From an uncultured Adlercreutzia sp. (GTDB lineage: Bacteria > Actinomycetota > Coriobacteriia > Coriobacteriales > Eggerthellaceae), in assembly GCA_910589165.1 (NCBI GenBank), contig CAJUSP010000002.1, positions 124,001 to 188,000 of the forward strand: a stretch of DNA of 64,000 nt. The letters run 5' to 3'. Under the pieces are notes generated by a model. It saw nothing but the letters and a program-made list of their open reading frames with translations. It did not search any database and was not told the origin of the DNA. Position 1 is the stretch's first letter. Every line of letters starts with the position of its first letter. Shown one piece after another: positions 34,601 to 46,600 of this stretch. A program made the translations under genes and the position numbers.

Positions 34601-37600
34601 TTGTAGGTGACCGAGCCCTCGGCCACGGTGTAGGCGTCGTTGCCGAAGTTCTCGTTCAGCACCCAGGCGCCGTCCTTGTAGTACCACTGCTTCAGGATGA
34701 CGCGCTTGCCGGCGTAGCCCTGCTCGGTGTTGGAAACCGCCGGAGCATTGTCGCCCTCGGCCTCATCCTCGCCGTCGCCGGCGCCCACGAGCGGCTTGTC
34801 GGCCGTCTCAAGCTCGTTGGCCGTGGCGGTATGCGCCAGCGTGCCGTCGTAGTCGGCGTCGTGGAACACGCGGCCGGCGATCTTCTGCTGCACCGGCACG
34901 CGCAGGCCGGCGTCGTTGCCCATACGGTCGGCGCCGCGGGCCAAATCGTAGGTAAGCACCGGGCGGAACTGGGCCGCGTCGCCCTCGGTCACGCCCATAG
35001 CGGCGCCGGCGGCGTTCAGCTCGGCCACGGCGTTGGTGGTGAGCACCACCTCGGCACCGGGGGTGCCGTAGCGGGTGTTCGCGCCGTAGCGGTCGGATTC
35101 GGCCTGGGCCAGCTGGTAGTTGATATTCGGGTTGTCGGGGTTGCCGGCCTGGCGCTTGTTCACCGAAGGCGTGTCGGCGGCCTCCACGTTCAGAAGCACC
35201 GTGTACTCCATGGAGTCGCCCTCGGCGGCCGTGCCGCTCATCAGGTAGCCGTCGGAATGCACCAGGTCGGAGTCGGCCATCCAGTCGGTGGACGTCTGCA
35301 CGTAGGTGGTGCCCTGCAGGTACTTGGCGGTACCCCAGTAGCGGTTCCACCAGTCGGCGTCGGTCAGGCGCACGCGGTAACCGAACACCACGAGCTTCTT
35401 AACAGCACCCTCGGTGCCGTCGGCCACCACGTTGCCGTCCGCGTCGAAGGACAGCCAACCCTGGCTCTTCAGGTTCGTGAACTCGTAGGAGCCGTCGGCC
35501 AGGGTGCGAGCGTTGTGGGTGCCCTCGATCTCGGAGGTCACAGGCACCGGCATGCCCTTGGCGTTCTTGGCCAGCAGCACCGGCTCGTAGGTGGCCGGGT
35601 CGGTCTCGGTGGCCTCGGCGGTCTGCTCGTACACCGTCACCTCGGTCACCTTGTCGGTGAACAGCGCGTAGAGCGCCTCCTCGGTAAGCTCGGTGTAGGC
35701 ATCGGCGCCGTCGCTGTCGGTGGTCTTCTGGTAGTAGGTGGGCAGCGCGATCTTCGGGCAGATGGTGCCGTCGTCGTACTTGGCCAAGGTCACGACCTCG
35801 TACACGCCGCGCACACCCACGGCGGGCGCCACCACTTGCTTGTACACCTCGGCGGTGAAGTTGCCGGAGGCGAACAGGGCCTCCACCTCGTCGGCGGTGT
35901 AGGCCACATAGCCCACGGTGTCGTCGTCGGGGTTCACCACCTGGCGGTACCACGTCTCGCCCTCGCCGTCTTCGGCGGCGTCGTAGGTACCGTAGGTGTT
36001 GTCACCGAGCAGGCCCGCGGTCGGGTCTTCGGCGTAGGTGCCAAAGGCCGAGCCGGTGCCGTTCTCGTCGGTCCAGCCCTCGGCCCAGGTCGGGTCGGCG
36101 TGCCAGCCGTTGGCGGCCACGTCGGCCGCGTCGGCCGTGCGCTCGGAGGCCAGGGTGTAGTAGCGCTCCAGCGTCAGCTGGACGCCCTTCACCGGCATAT
36201 CGGCCACCTCGTCGGTCTCGCCGATGTTCAGGGTGCCGTTCATGCCGTCGTTGTCCACGTCGTTGAACACCACGCCGGTGATCTTCTGGGTCGGCGGGCA
36301 AATCTCGCCGGCATCGCCGCCGGCCACCTGCTTGACGGGCTGCTTGGTCTCCGGATCCACCACCACGTTGCCCTCGGCGTCTTTCAGCGCCTTGTAGGTC
36401 AGCCAGTCGTAGGTGATGTAGCGGTCGGTGGGCACGAGCACCTTCGTGGAGGTCTCGCCCTCGGTGATGACGTAGTCGGCATCAGTCGGCGTGCCCTCGA
36501 CGTTCTTCACGATGACGTCGGCCAGGGGCACGGTCACCTTGGAGGCCTGCAGGTCGATGGCCGTGGTGGCCTCGTCGATGTTGGAGTACTTCACGTTGGT
36601 CGCCTCGCCGGCCAGGATGATGTGGCCGGTGTGGGCGCGCACGCCGTCGTGGGCCGCGCCGTTCAGGGTAACGACCTCGTCCTGAGCGGTAATGGCCACG
36701 CCGGAGCCGGCCGCCGGCACATCGGGGTCGGCGTCGGAATCGACGTCGTAGGAGGCCAGCGGGTCGCCCTCCACCGCCTGGGCCAGCGGCTTGTGGAAGC
36801 GGGTGAGCAGCCACTGGTCGTCGTCAGCCGCGGAATCGGCATCGGCGTCGTCCAGCTTCAGATCGCCCAGCTCAACGCGGTAGCTGGCCAGGTAGTGCGA
36901 GCCGTCGGCGGCGGTGTAGGCCGCGGGCAGGTTGTCGAAGGTGTACACGCCGCGAGTCGACTCGTCGATGGCGTCCACCTCGACGTCGACGGCATCGTCG
37001 CCGGTGCCCTCGGTCACCGTCGTGGTGTAGTGGCGCACATCGGCCGTCTTCACGGCGATGACGCCCGGACGGCCCTCCACGTTCCACGAGCCGGTGGAGC
37101 GCGGATTCACGGCGTCTTCCTCGGCGGGAAGGCCGGTGACCGGGTCGGTGGCCTGCTCGCCGGTATTCGGGTCGATGACCGGCACCTTGGTGGTGCGGCT
37201 CGTCAGCTTGTCGGTACCGAAGGCGAGGCTGCGCACCCAGAAGCCGGAACCGTCGGAGGCGAGCTCGAACTCGCCCTGCTCGACGTTCTCGGCGGGCACG
37301 CCGGCAGCCAGGGCCAGCTCGCCAGCGCGGGCGAGCTCGGCGTCAGTCAGGGTCTCCTTGGCTGCCAGGGCCGCCAACTCGGTATTCGTCGTGAAGCGGA
37401 ACGACTCGTCGGCCGCCTCGGTCGCCTCGGCGTCGCCCTGGCCGGGCTCCACCACAGCGCCGTTGTCGCCGGCCGCGTCGTTCAGGTTCGCCAGCGGCAG
37501 GTAGTACCACTGGGTCAGGTACACGGTCTGGTCCGGCAGGCCGGGCTCGCCGTCGTCCTGGATGCCGTTGTAGGCGCGGTCGCGGGCCGCAGCATCGTCG

Positions 37601-40600
37601 GTGTTCTCGTCGGTCTCGTGGAACGAGTCGTCCCACACCTTGCCGGTGATGCTCGAGCGCGGCACCATGACCAGGCCCGCATCCCAGTTGTACAGACGGG
37701 CCGCGTCGCCCAGGTCGTAGACGGTGTTCTTGTCGCCGAAGAGCATCTTGCCGTTGTTGTAGTCCTCCTCGGACTCGTACTCGAGCTTCTCGGCCAGGTA
37801 GGTCTTGTACTTGCCCTTGTAGACGGTGTACTCGTTGTTCAGCGTCTCGTAGATGGCAAGCGCCGCCTCGTAATCGGCCACGCGGGCGTCGTACTCGGCC
37901 TTCAGGTAGTCGTAGATGGCCTTGTAGCCAGCGAAGTCCTCATGCGCCAGCAGCGTCTGGTTCATAAGGGCGCCGTCGGTGGTCACCGTGTAGTAGTAGG
38001 TGGCGTCGCCGTCGTAGGCGGCCTTGTAGGCGATCCAGGCGCCCTGCTCGGCATTATCGGCCTCGGCGTCGGCCGCGGTGAGCACGATGCCGTTCTTCAC
38101 ATAGGGCTGGGCATAGGGGTTCGACTCGGTGTTCGGACGCGAGATCACGAGCTCGTTGTTGTCGTCCAGGTAGCCGAAGCCAAGCACCCGGTACCACTGG
38201 GTGACGAAGTCGTTCCAGTCGTTGTTCCACGCCTCGTCGGCCTTCACCTTCGCAGCGGCAATCTCCTGCTCGGTGGGGTTGTCCTTGTCCTGGACCTTCA
38301 CGGCGTCGTAGAAGTTCTCGGTGTTGTACTTCTCGTTGGACCGGGCCAGCGACTCCGGTGTCGGAGGCACCTTCGGCTCGGCCGGGATCTTCTTGCGCAG
38401 GTCGGTGACGTTCTTCCACAGGGCGTTCAGCGCCGTCTCCACGGCCTCGGTGGACTCGTAGCGGTTCACCGGGATGCCGGAAAGCGACACCAGGTTGGTG
38501 TAGACGCCGGTGCGCGCGCCGTCCTCGTCGAGCTTCTCCTTGCCGTAGAGCTTGTTGTCGGAGGTCTCCAGGTAGGCGCCCCAAACCGGGTTCAGGTCGT
38601 TGATGGTACCGTAGATGGTAAGGTTCACCGGAGCGCCGGCATGCTTCAGAAGGCCGGCCTGAGGCACCTGGGACACGACGGTGCCCTTGAGCTGCGAGCC
38701 GGTCACCGTCTCCTGGAAGGTGACGCGGCCCACCGTGAGCCCGTCGGCCTGGATGGCGGCCACGGCCTCGGCGTAGGAGGCGGGCAGCCCGCTGGCGTTC
38801 TTCGTGTAGTCGCCCGTCGGGATGGTGGGCACAACACGCGAGGTCTCCTTGCCCTGGTCGTCGTACTCCACGATGTCGTCGTCGCGCAGCATGGAAGACT
38901 GGAACAGCGGCAGCACCGGCAGCAGGGCCTCGAGGTCGCGCTTGACCTTGTGGGCCACGGTGTTGGACTCAACCTCGCCGTCCTCGCCGCCGGAGATGAT
39001 GGCCTGGTGCACGATGGTCTTCACCGTGCGCAGGTGGTAGGTGGCCGTCACGGTGACAGTCTCGCCGGGCACGAGCTTGATGCCACTCCAGCGCATGACC
39101 GGGTTGCCCTCGTCGTCGGTGGCCTGCACGGCACTGATGCCGTCCTTGTCGCAGGTGGTGCCCACGTTCTTCACCGTAGACTCCAGGGTCAGGCCCTTGC
39201 CCTCGGGGAACGGGTCGGTAATGTTGATCACCTGGGTGGTGTCCGACTCGTTGCGGTACACCGTGGTGTAGGTGATCTCCACCGGGGTGTTCTCGTTCAG
39301 GGCGTAGGTGGTCTTCAGCTCCGGCGAGTCGGGCAGCACCTGCTCGGTCAGACGGTCGATCAGGCGGCCGGTGGCCGAGTGCTGGCCGATGGAGGCGAGC
39401 ACGATGTAGCCGTCGGCGAAGGAGCCGGGCTCGGGCTGGCTGCCCTTCTCGTTCAGGTAGTAGGTAAGAACCGAGCTCTCCTTGCCCGTCTCGTCGCGGT
39501 TGGCGCCGGTGGTCTCCTGGATGTCGTCCACCACGACGTACTCCCCTTCCTCGGTGAGCACGTACTTGGTGCCGGTCCAGTCGAGCGGCGCGAACTCGTA
39601 GCGGCCCTCGGCGTTCTGGCGGTAGAACTGGCCCACGCCGGTGGGGGCATCGGCCACGGGCACGTAGATGTCGCGGCCGGCGGAGGCGTCGCGCACCTTC
39701 ACGTAGCGGGTGACCGTAGCGTCAACCTCGCCGGTAACCTCCTGGTAATTGCCCTCGGAGATCTTCACGTAGTAGGTGGTCACGTCGGTGTTGCCGGTCA
39801 CGGCGCCGTTGGACTGGCGCAGCACCGTGGTGGCCACGGGCTTGGTCATCAGGTCGGAATCGGAGTCGATGGACTGGCCGAGGTTGCCCTGGTTATCGGT
39901 CATGAAGGCGTTGCGCACGGTGATGGCGTAGTCCTCGTCGAGCGCGTTCAGGTCCTCCTGGTCGATGCGCAGGCGGTAGCCGGCCAGACGCTTGGTCTTG
40001 TAGTCGTTATCGAGGTTGCGGGTGTCGCGCGGGTCCACCACGTAGGAGGACACGTCGCGGAAGAGGTAGGTGCCCGCGGCCGCGGCGTCGCCGGTGTAGG
40101 CCTCGCGCAACTCGTCGCCCGGGTACAGCTGCCAGGCCCACTCGCCCTCGTCCACCATGGTCCACTCCATGATGGGGGTCTTCTCGCCGGTGTCCGGGTC
40201 CACCACGGGCACGCCCGCAGCGTTAGTCTTCCACATCGGGTTGCCGTCGGCGTCGGTCTTCTGGACGTACTCCATCTTGGTGGAGGTGGGGGCGTAGTAC
40301 CACGTCTCCAGCTTCACCTTCACGCCGCCGTTGGTCTTACCCTGGCCGACACCGTCCTCGTCGGCCTGCTGCACGCCGTCGTAGTTGGCGTCGTTCCACA
40401 CGTTGTTGCCCAAGTAGCCCTTGGTGCCGTCGACGTAGCCCAAAGCCAGCTTATCCTGGCGCTCGTAGCCCATCCACTTGTTGTTCGGATCCTCGTAGAT
40501 GGCGCGGCCGTCCTCATCGAGCGGCAGGTCGGCCTTCAGCGGGTAGGTACGGGCCGAGCCGGACACGTAGCGCAGGTCGTTGTCGGCCACGAGCACCGTG

Positions 40601-43600
40601 TTGTTGGAATCGGTGTAGTAGAACCCGTCGCGCTGGTACTTCGTGGCGTCGTTGGTCCAGGTGTTCAGCGTCGGCTTGATGAGGCGGTTGGCCACGGTCT
40701 CCGACGTCTTGATGATATAGGTCTTGCCGGCCTTCAGGCGGAAGCGGAAGAAGCCGGTCTCGTCGGTCACCAGCGTGGCGGCGTTGCCGTCGGCGTCGGT
40801 GGCCAACTGCGACTTGATGGAGCCGTTCTCGTACTCGTACACGTTCACGCGGATGCCCTCGAGGCGCTTCTCGGGCGCCGTCGTGGCCCCGGCCATCTGC
40901 TCCTCGGTGTTGCCGGTGCCGACCGAAATGGAGTCGAGCAGCGAGTTGATGTCGACATCGTTCTCCGGCGTGCCGTCAGCCAGGATGTCATCGCGGTAGG
41001 TGACGCCCTCGAAGGTGATGCCCTGGGCGATGCCCAGCTTCATGGAGGTCATCTTCGCATCGTAGGCATCGTGGATCGACGCGTCGTAGGCGTCGGTGCC
41101 GATGTTCTTGGAATCGTACTGCACGGCGTCGACCACGATGGTGGAGGTGGTTACCACGAGCGCGGCGTCCACGCCGTTGGCATGGTCGGCCTCGATGCGC
41201 TCGACGGTCACGTCCTTGTCGTCCTGGGTCAGGTAGATGTCGGACTGGCCGATGGACTTCTGCGTGGGCGAGTAGTTGTAGTACTCCTCCGGGAAGGTGT
41301 AGCGCAGGCGGTACTTGCCCGGCTCCAGGTTACTGAACACGTAGTAGCCGGGGTTTCCGTAGTAGTCGGTCTCGGTGTAGAAGACGTAGGGCTCGCCGGA
41401 GTCGGCCGAGATGTAGTTGCCCCAGGCGTCGAACTCGGGCTTGCCGGTACGATCGTCGCAGCGCACCCAGCGGTCCTGGAAGCCGGTCTTCTCGTTGTTC
41501 ACAAGCTGGGACACCTCGCCGTCGCGGTTGACGGGGTTGCCGTACTCGTTCAAAAGCTCAACCTTCACGCCGTTGATGCCCGGGTCCTCGAGCTCCAGAT
41601 CGTAGTCGAGGTCGGTCAGGCGGCTCTGGGTGCGGTCGGCCTCGTCCTTGTAGGTGGTGTTGTCGAACAGCGTGCCGTCGGCGTTCTGGCCGCGCAGCAG
41701 CTTGCGCCCGTTGACCGAGGTCTGGTAGGCACTCGTGGCAGGGTTGCCGTCCTCGTCCACCAGGTTGCCGTTGGAATCGGTGTGCAGCTTCTCGCCGTTG
41801 GGGCCCAGCACGTCGTCGTCGGCCACGCCGGACCAGTCGGTGTCGAGCCACACGTAGTCGCCGATGTAGCCGCGGCCGTCGGGGGCGTCCACGAACACGC
41901 CGGCACGGGTGTCCTCGCCCTTGTAGACGCCGGAGATGTCGCCGGAGTCGTTCAGGTTGGCGCGATAGTAGAAGGTGTTCCACTGGACCACCGAGCGCAT
42001 CTGGTTGGCACGCTCGAGGCGCTTCAGGTAGGCGGCCTTCTGCTCGGGGCTGTAGCTGTCGAACACCGAATCGTTCACCGTGGTCTGCAGGTCGACATTG
42101 GGGTCGCCGGTCTTGGTGCCCAGGAACTTGGGCAGGTTCAGCGGCGCGCGCATGTCGTAGGTCAGGCGCAGGTAGCCCTTGCGCGGGATGAAGGAGTCGG
42201 CCTTGGGCTGGGCCCAGATGGCGCGCAGACCGCGAGTCAGCTCTTCCTCGCGCTCGGGATGGTCCTCAACATAGGACTTCAGGTCGGCGAGCTTGATGAG
42301 CTTGTACTTGTTCTTCATCTCCTCTTCGGTGTACTTGAGGGTGCCGGTCTCCTCGTCGTACTGGCCGCGGCGCACGTCCTCCACCACGTCGTAGTGGCTG
42401 TCCTCGAACACCTCGTAGTCGTCGGGGTTCTTGCCGTCCTCTTCCTCGCCGTAGTTGTCGCCGTAGACGAACTTGTTGCCGTAGGGGTACAGCCACAGCA
42501 GGTCGTCAACGCTGGCCAGCGAGATGGAACCGTTGGCGTCCTCCTCGTAGGGGCCGACCCACACGGTCATGTCGATGCCGTCGGTCATCTCCACGCCGGT
42601 GGCGGGCATGCTGGTATCGGCGGCCGAGAAGCGACGCACCTTGATGGTGTCGAGGTCCTGCAGCCAGCCGGACCACTTGGAATCGCGGCTGACGGCCTCG
42701 GCGTTGTCGTTGGTGTAAATCTGCACGTCGCCGCCGTAGGGCAGGATGTCGTACATGGCGATGTTGTTGTACAGGCGGGCCTTGGTCTCGTCCACCTCGG
42801 GGTTCACCAGCGACGCGTAGTAGCTGTAGTTCGTGCCCTCGGGCACGCCGGCGGCGCCGTTGGTCAGGTAGGTGGCCAAATCCTCCAGCTGGGTAGAGGA
42901 GGTCTTGGTGTTCGACAGGTTCTGCTCGCCGGAGAACTCCAGCGCCTTCAGCTGCATCATGACCATGGACTGGCTCGTCTGGCCGTCGAGGTTCACGTCG
43001 CGGGTGTCGGAAACCAGGCCGCAGGTAGAGCCGTCGTTCTCGGTGGTGGCCGGGGTGTAGGGCATGAAGGAACCGGGCTTGTAGCCGTAGCCGGCCGTGG
43101 TCAGCAGGTCCTCGGAAAGCAGGTCCGTGGAGTCCTTCTGCACCGGCATGAGCAGCTCGATGACGATGCCCTGGCCCGGCGCCAGAATGCCGCGGTCGGT
43201 CTCGGTGACCGTGGTGGTCTCGCCGGTGGCCTCGTCGGTGACGTCGTGGGTCGACTGCTGGCCGGTGAAGCGCCAGTTGAACATCTTGCGGTTGTAGTTG
43301 GAACCGGATTCCACCGAGCCGGCCTTGTCGGTCATGAGGAAGGCCGAGCCGATCTTGGGCTGGTTCAGGCGCGGGGTGGAAGAGGTCTGGGAGGTGATGA
43401 CGTCATCCACCTGCAGGTAGTCGGTCATGTCCGCGATGTAGTAGGTCCACAGCGGCGTCTTGTTGTTGATGTTGGAGTGCACGCCGCGGAAGTTCGGCAC
43501 CGACACGTAGTCCCAATCGAAGTAGCCGTAGCCCGCGCCGCCCGCGGCCTTGTCGGCCTGCAGGGTCTCGTAGGGCACGTAGGCCAGCTTCGCGTCGGTC

Positions 43601-46600
43601 ATGTCAACGGCGGCGCCGAAGCCCTCCACGTAGGGCAGAATCTGGGAGATCTGCGGGTTGGCGCAGTAGTCCTGCTCGTAGCCCTCGTAGTTCAGGGCCG
43701 CCATCTGGGCGTCGGAGAGGTTCGACAGGATGATCTTGTAGCGCATCATGAGCGACGAGCCCTTGTCGATGGTGCTCGCGCCCGTGACCCACTTGAAGCC
43801 CGTGGACGACGATCCGGAGAAGTAGCCCTGGATGATCTCCAAGGCGAGGACCGGCGACTCGGGCGTGCGGATGAAGCCGGCGCGCGAGCGCTCGGTCTCC
43901 ACGTACTTCGTGTCGTCGTAGCGCGGCGTGGCGCTCACGAAGTGGTTCACGTGCACCGACGGGTCTACCTCGCTCGTGGCGGGCCACGGCTCCTGGGTCT
44001 GGGAGGCCTGGTACACCGTGGGCGTGTTGATGAGCGACGTGGCGAAGTCGATGAGCGGGGCGTTGTCCGTGATGCCGGAGTGGATGTTCACCGTGGTATC
44101 CGGGTAGTAGTGGCCCGCCGCATCCAGGATACGCACCTGGTTGCGGTTGTTCTTCATGTAGCCCCAGCCCACGTTCAGGCGCAGCGGGTCGAACTCGTCG
44201 GCCTCCTGCTTGCCCTTGGTCTCGATGGTCTTGCCGTTCTGGTCGACGAGCTTCTCGTCGGAATCGGGCACGGCGTCCACATCGAGGCGGAAGCCGTGGG
44301 GCACGGCCACCTTGTGGGACAGCGTGTCGTCGGACAGGTCGGCCTTGCCAGTCTTCTCGTCCACCGGCACCGCCTTCACGATCCAGCGGATCTGGCGCAC
44401 CTGGCCGTTCTCGAAGCGGTCGAGGAAGGAGTTGTCGATGGTGACGTTCTTCTTGTCGGAGATGGCGTAGCCGTTCTCGTCGCCGATCTGCACCCAGGCC
44501 TGGGCGTCGGCGTTGTTGTAGTCGGTGGAGTCGCCGAACACCTCGTCGATCTCGTCCTCGCCGTACCAGTAGTCGCGGTCGGCGTCGGTGCCCGAGATGG
44601 CGAAGTTCTCGTGGTCGGTGTAGCCCGAGCCGTTCTGCTCGTTGTACACGTTCACGGCGTTGGTGCGGTCGGTGGTGGCCACACGGGCGAACATGAACAG
44701 GCGCAGCTGCTTCTCCGTCTCGGCGGCCTCGTTCTTGGCCGTGCGCACGACGGTGAACAGGTCGGACACCTTGCCGTTGGCATCGGCCACGTTGCCGTTG
44801 CCGTCAATGTGGAAGGTGGCCGTGGCCTGGGTGGGCTCGCCGCCCTCCACCGCCGGCGGCACGGTGACCGTCGCGGAATAGGTGCCCTTGCGATCGGCCC
44901 CGAACTCGTTGGTCACATCGACGCCGTCGAACAGGTAGCGGCACTCGTACTCGGCGCCCGGAACCTCCCACACGCCGGTGGACACCTGGGTGAAGGCGGA
45001 GTTCAGGCGGCCCACCGAATAGGCGGTCGACTCGAAGGGCGCGTTGTAGATGGTCATGGCGTTGTCGGCCGGGTTCACGCCGGCAGTGGCCCAGAAGGGC
45101 ACCTGCCAGTCGACCACGAAGCTGTTCACCGCACCGCCGGTGTTGATGGCCTGGGTGAGGTAGAAGCCGTTCGAGCCGCGCAGCTGCACGTCCTGGCCGG
45201 TGTACACGTTCATGTCGGAGTTGTAGATGAGGCTGCGCAGCTTGGCGGTGTCGGCGCGGACCGACACGGAGGGCTTGCGCACGCGGAACCAGCCGGAGTT
45301 GGCCGTAACGTACAAATCGTCGTAGTCCTTGTCGCGGTCGTAGTTGCGGTTCTCGTAGAAGTGGTCCTCGGCCTTGTTGCCAGCGCGGAAGAAGCGGTTC
45401 ACCGACTGGCCGTGGAACGAGGTGCCAATGAGCGTCTTGGCCACTTCCTCGAGCTTCGGCTTGGTGGCCACGGTGCCCTCGGTGGCACCGTCGGCCCCCA
45501 GCTGGCCGCCGTCGGCGCCGGTGCCGAAGCCGGTGTTCTCGCCGGGGGTGACGCCGGTCAGGTCGTCGCCGTTGTAGATGTGATCCCACGCGCCGTCGGC
45601 CGGGTCGTCGGAGAGCCAGTTCAGCTTCGTCTCGTGGGCCGTGGCGTACACCTGGGAGTCGTCACCCTGCCACGAGGCGATGGCGGCCAGCTGCTCCTTG
45701 TAGCTCTTCAGCACGCCGTCGTTGTACAGGCTGTCGTCCATGGCGGTATCCACGTCGCCCAGGTTGTCCAGACGCGTCTTGATCTTCAGGGTGATGGAGT
45801 CGCCGTAGCCCAGGTAGCCGTCGGCATGGGCGCCGGCGTAGAAGGCGTTCAGCAAGCTGTCGAACTCGGCGAACTCGTGGTCGGTGGCGTCGTCGGGCGC
45901 GGCCAGCTCGAACACCACGACCTCGCGGTCGCGGACGGAGGGCTTCAGCGTCGTCAGCTCGCCCACGCCCTGGTTCTCCTCGCGGGTGCCGGAGAGCACG
46001 TCGCTCGCCAGCCCGCGCGAGGCGGCCGTGTCGTTGGCGTCGTCGGTGTCGGGCTTGCCGTAGTGGGCGTTGTCCGCGCCGCCGCGGCCGGCCGCAGAAC
46101 CGCTTACGGCGTAGGTGTCGTCCTCGTAGTTCGGCTGGTAGGTCACCTTCACCGTCCAGCCCTTATCCAACAGCTGGCGCGGGGTGAGGCGCTCGATCTT
46201 CACCACGGCCTCGCCCTTGGTAAGGTCGGCCTTGGTCTTGCCGTCGATCTTGTGGTTCTGGTTGTCCACCACGTACTCGCCGGCATCCAGGTCGGCCTCG
46301 GTGGCGTGGCGGTCCTCGTAGGTGCGCTCCACGTAGAACGAGTACTCATCGTCGGTGTAGTCGCCGATCCACTTGTAGTCGGCCGACTTAGAGGTCTGTT
46401 TGGCCTCGTCCCACTGAGCCAGGTCCTTGTCGTCGGTGAGCATGCGGTCGTCGTAGAACGTCACCTGGGTGGGCAGGTGCATGGCGTAGACGAGCTTCGC
46501 GTGCTTCAGGTTGCCCTGGGCCTCGATGAGGTCGGTGTACTCGGAGGGATCCAGGTTGTCGGCCGAGTTCAGAATGGTGGCCGCGAACCACGGGGTCTCG

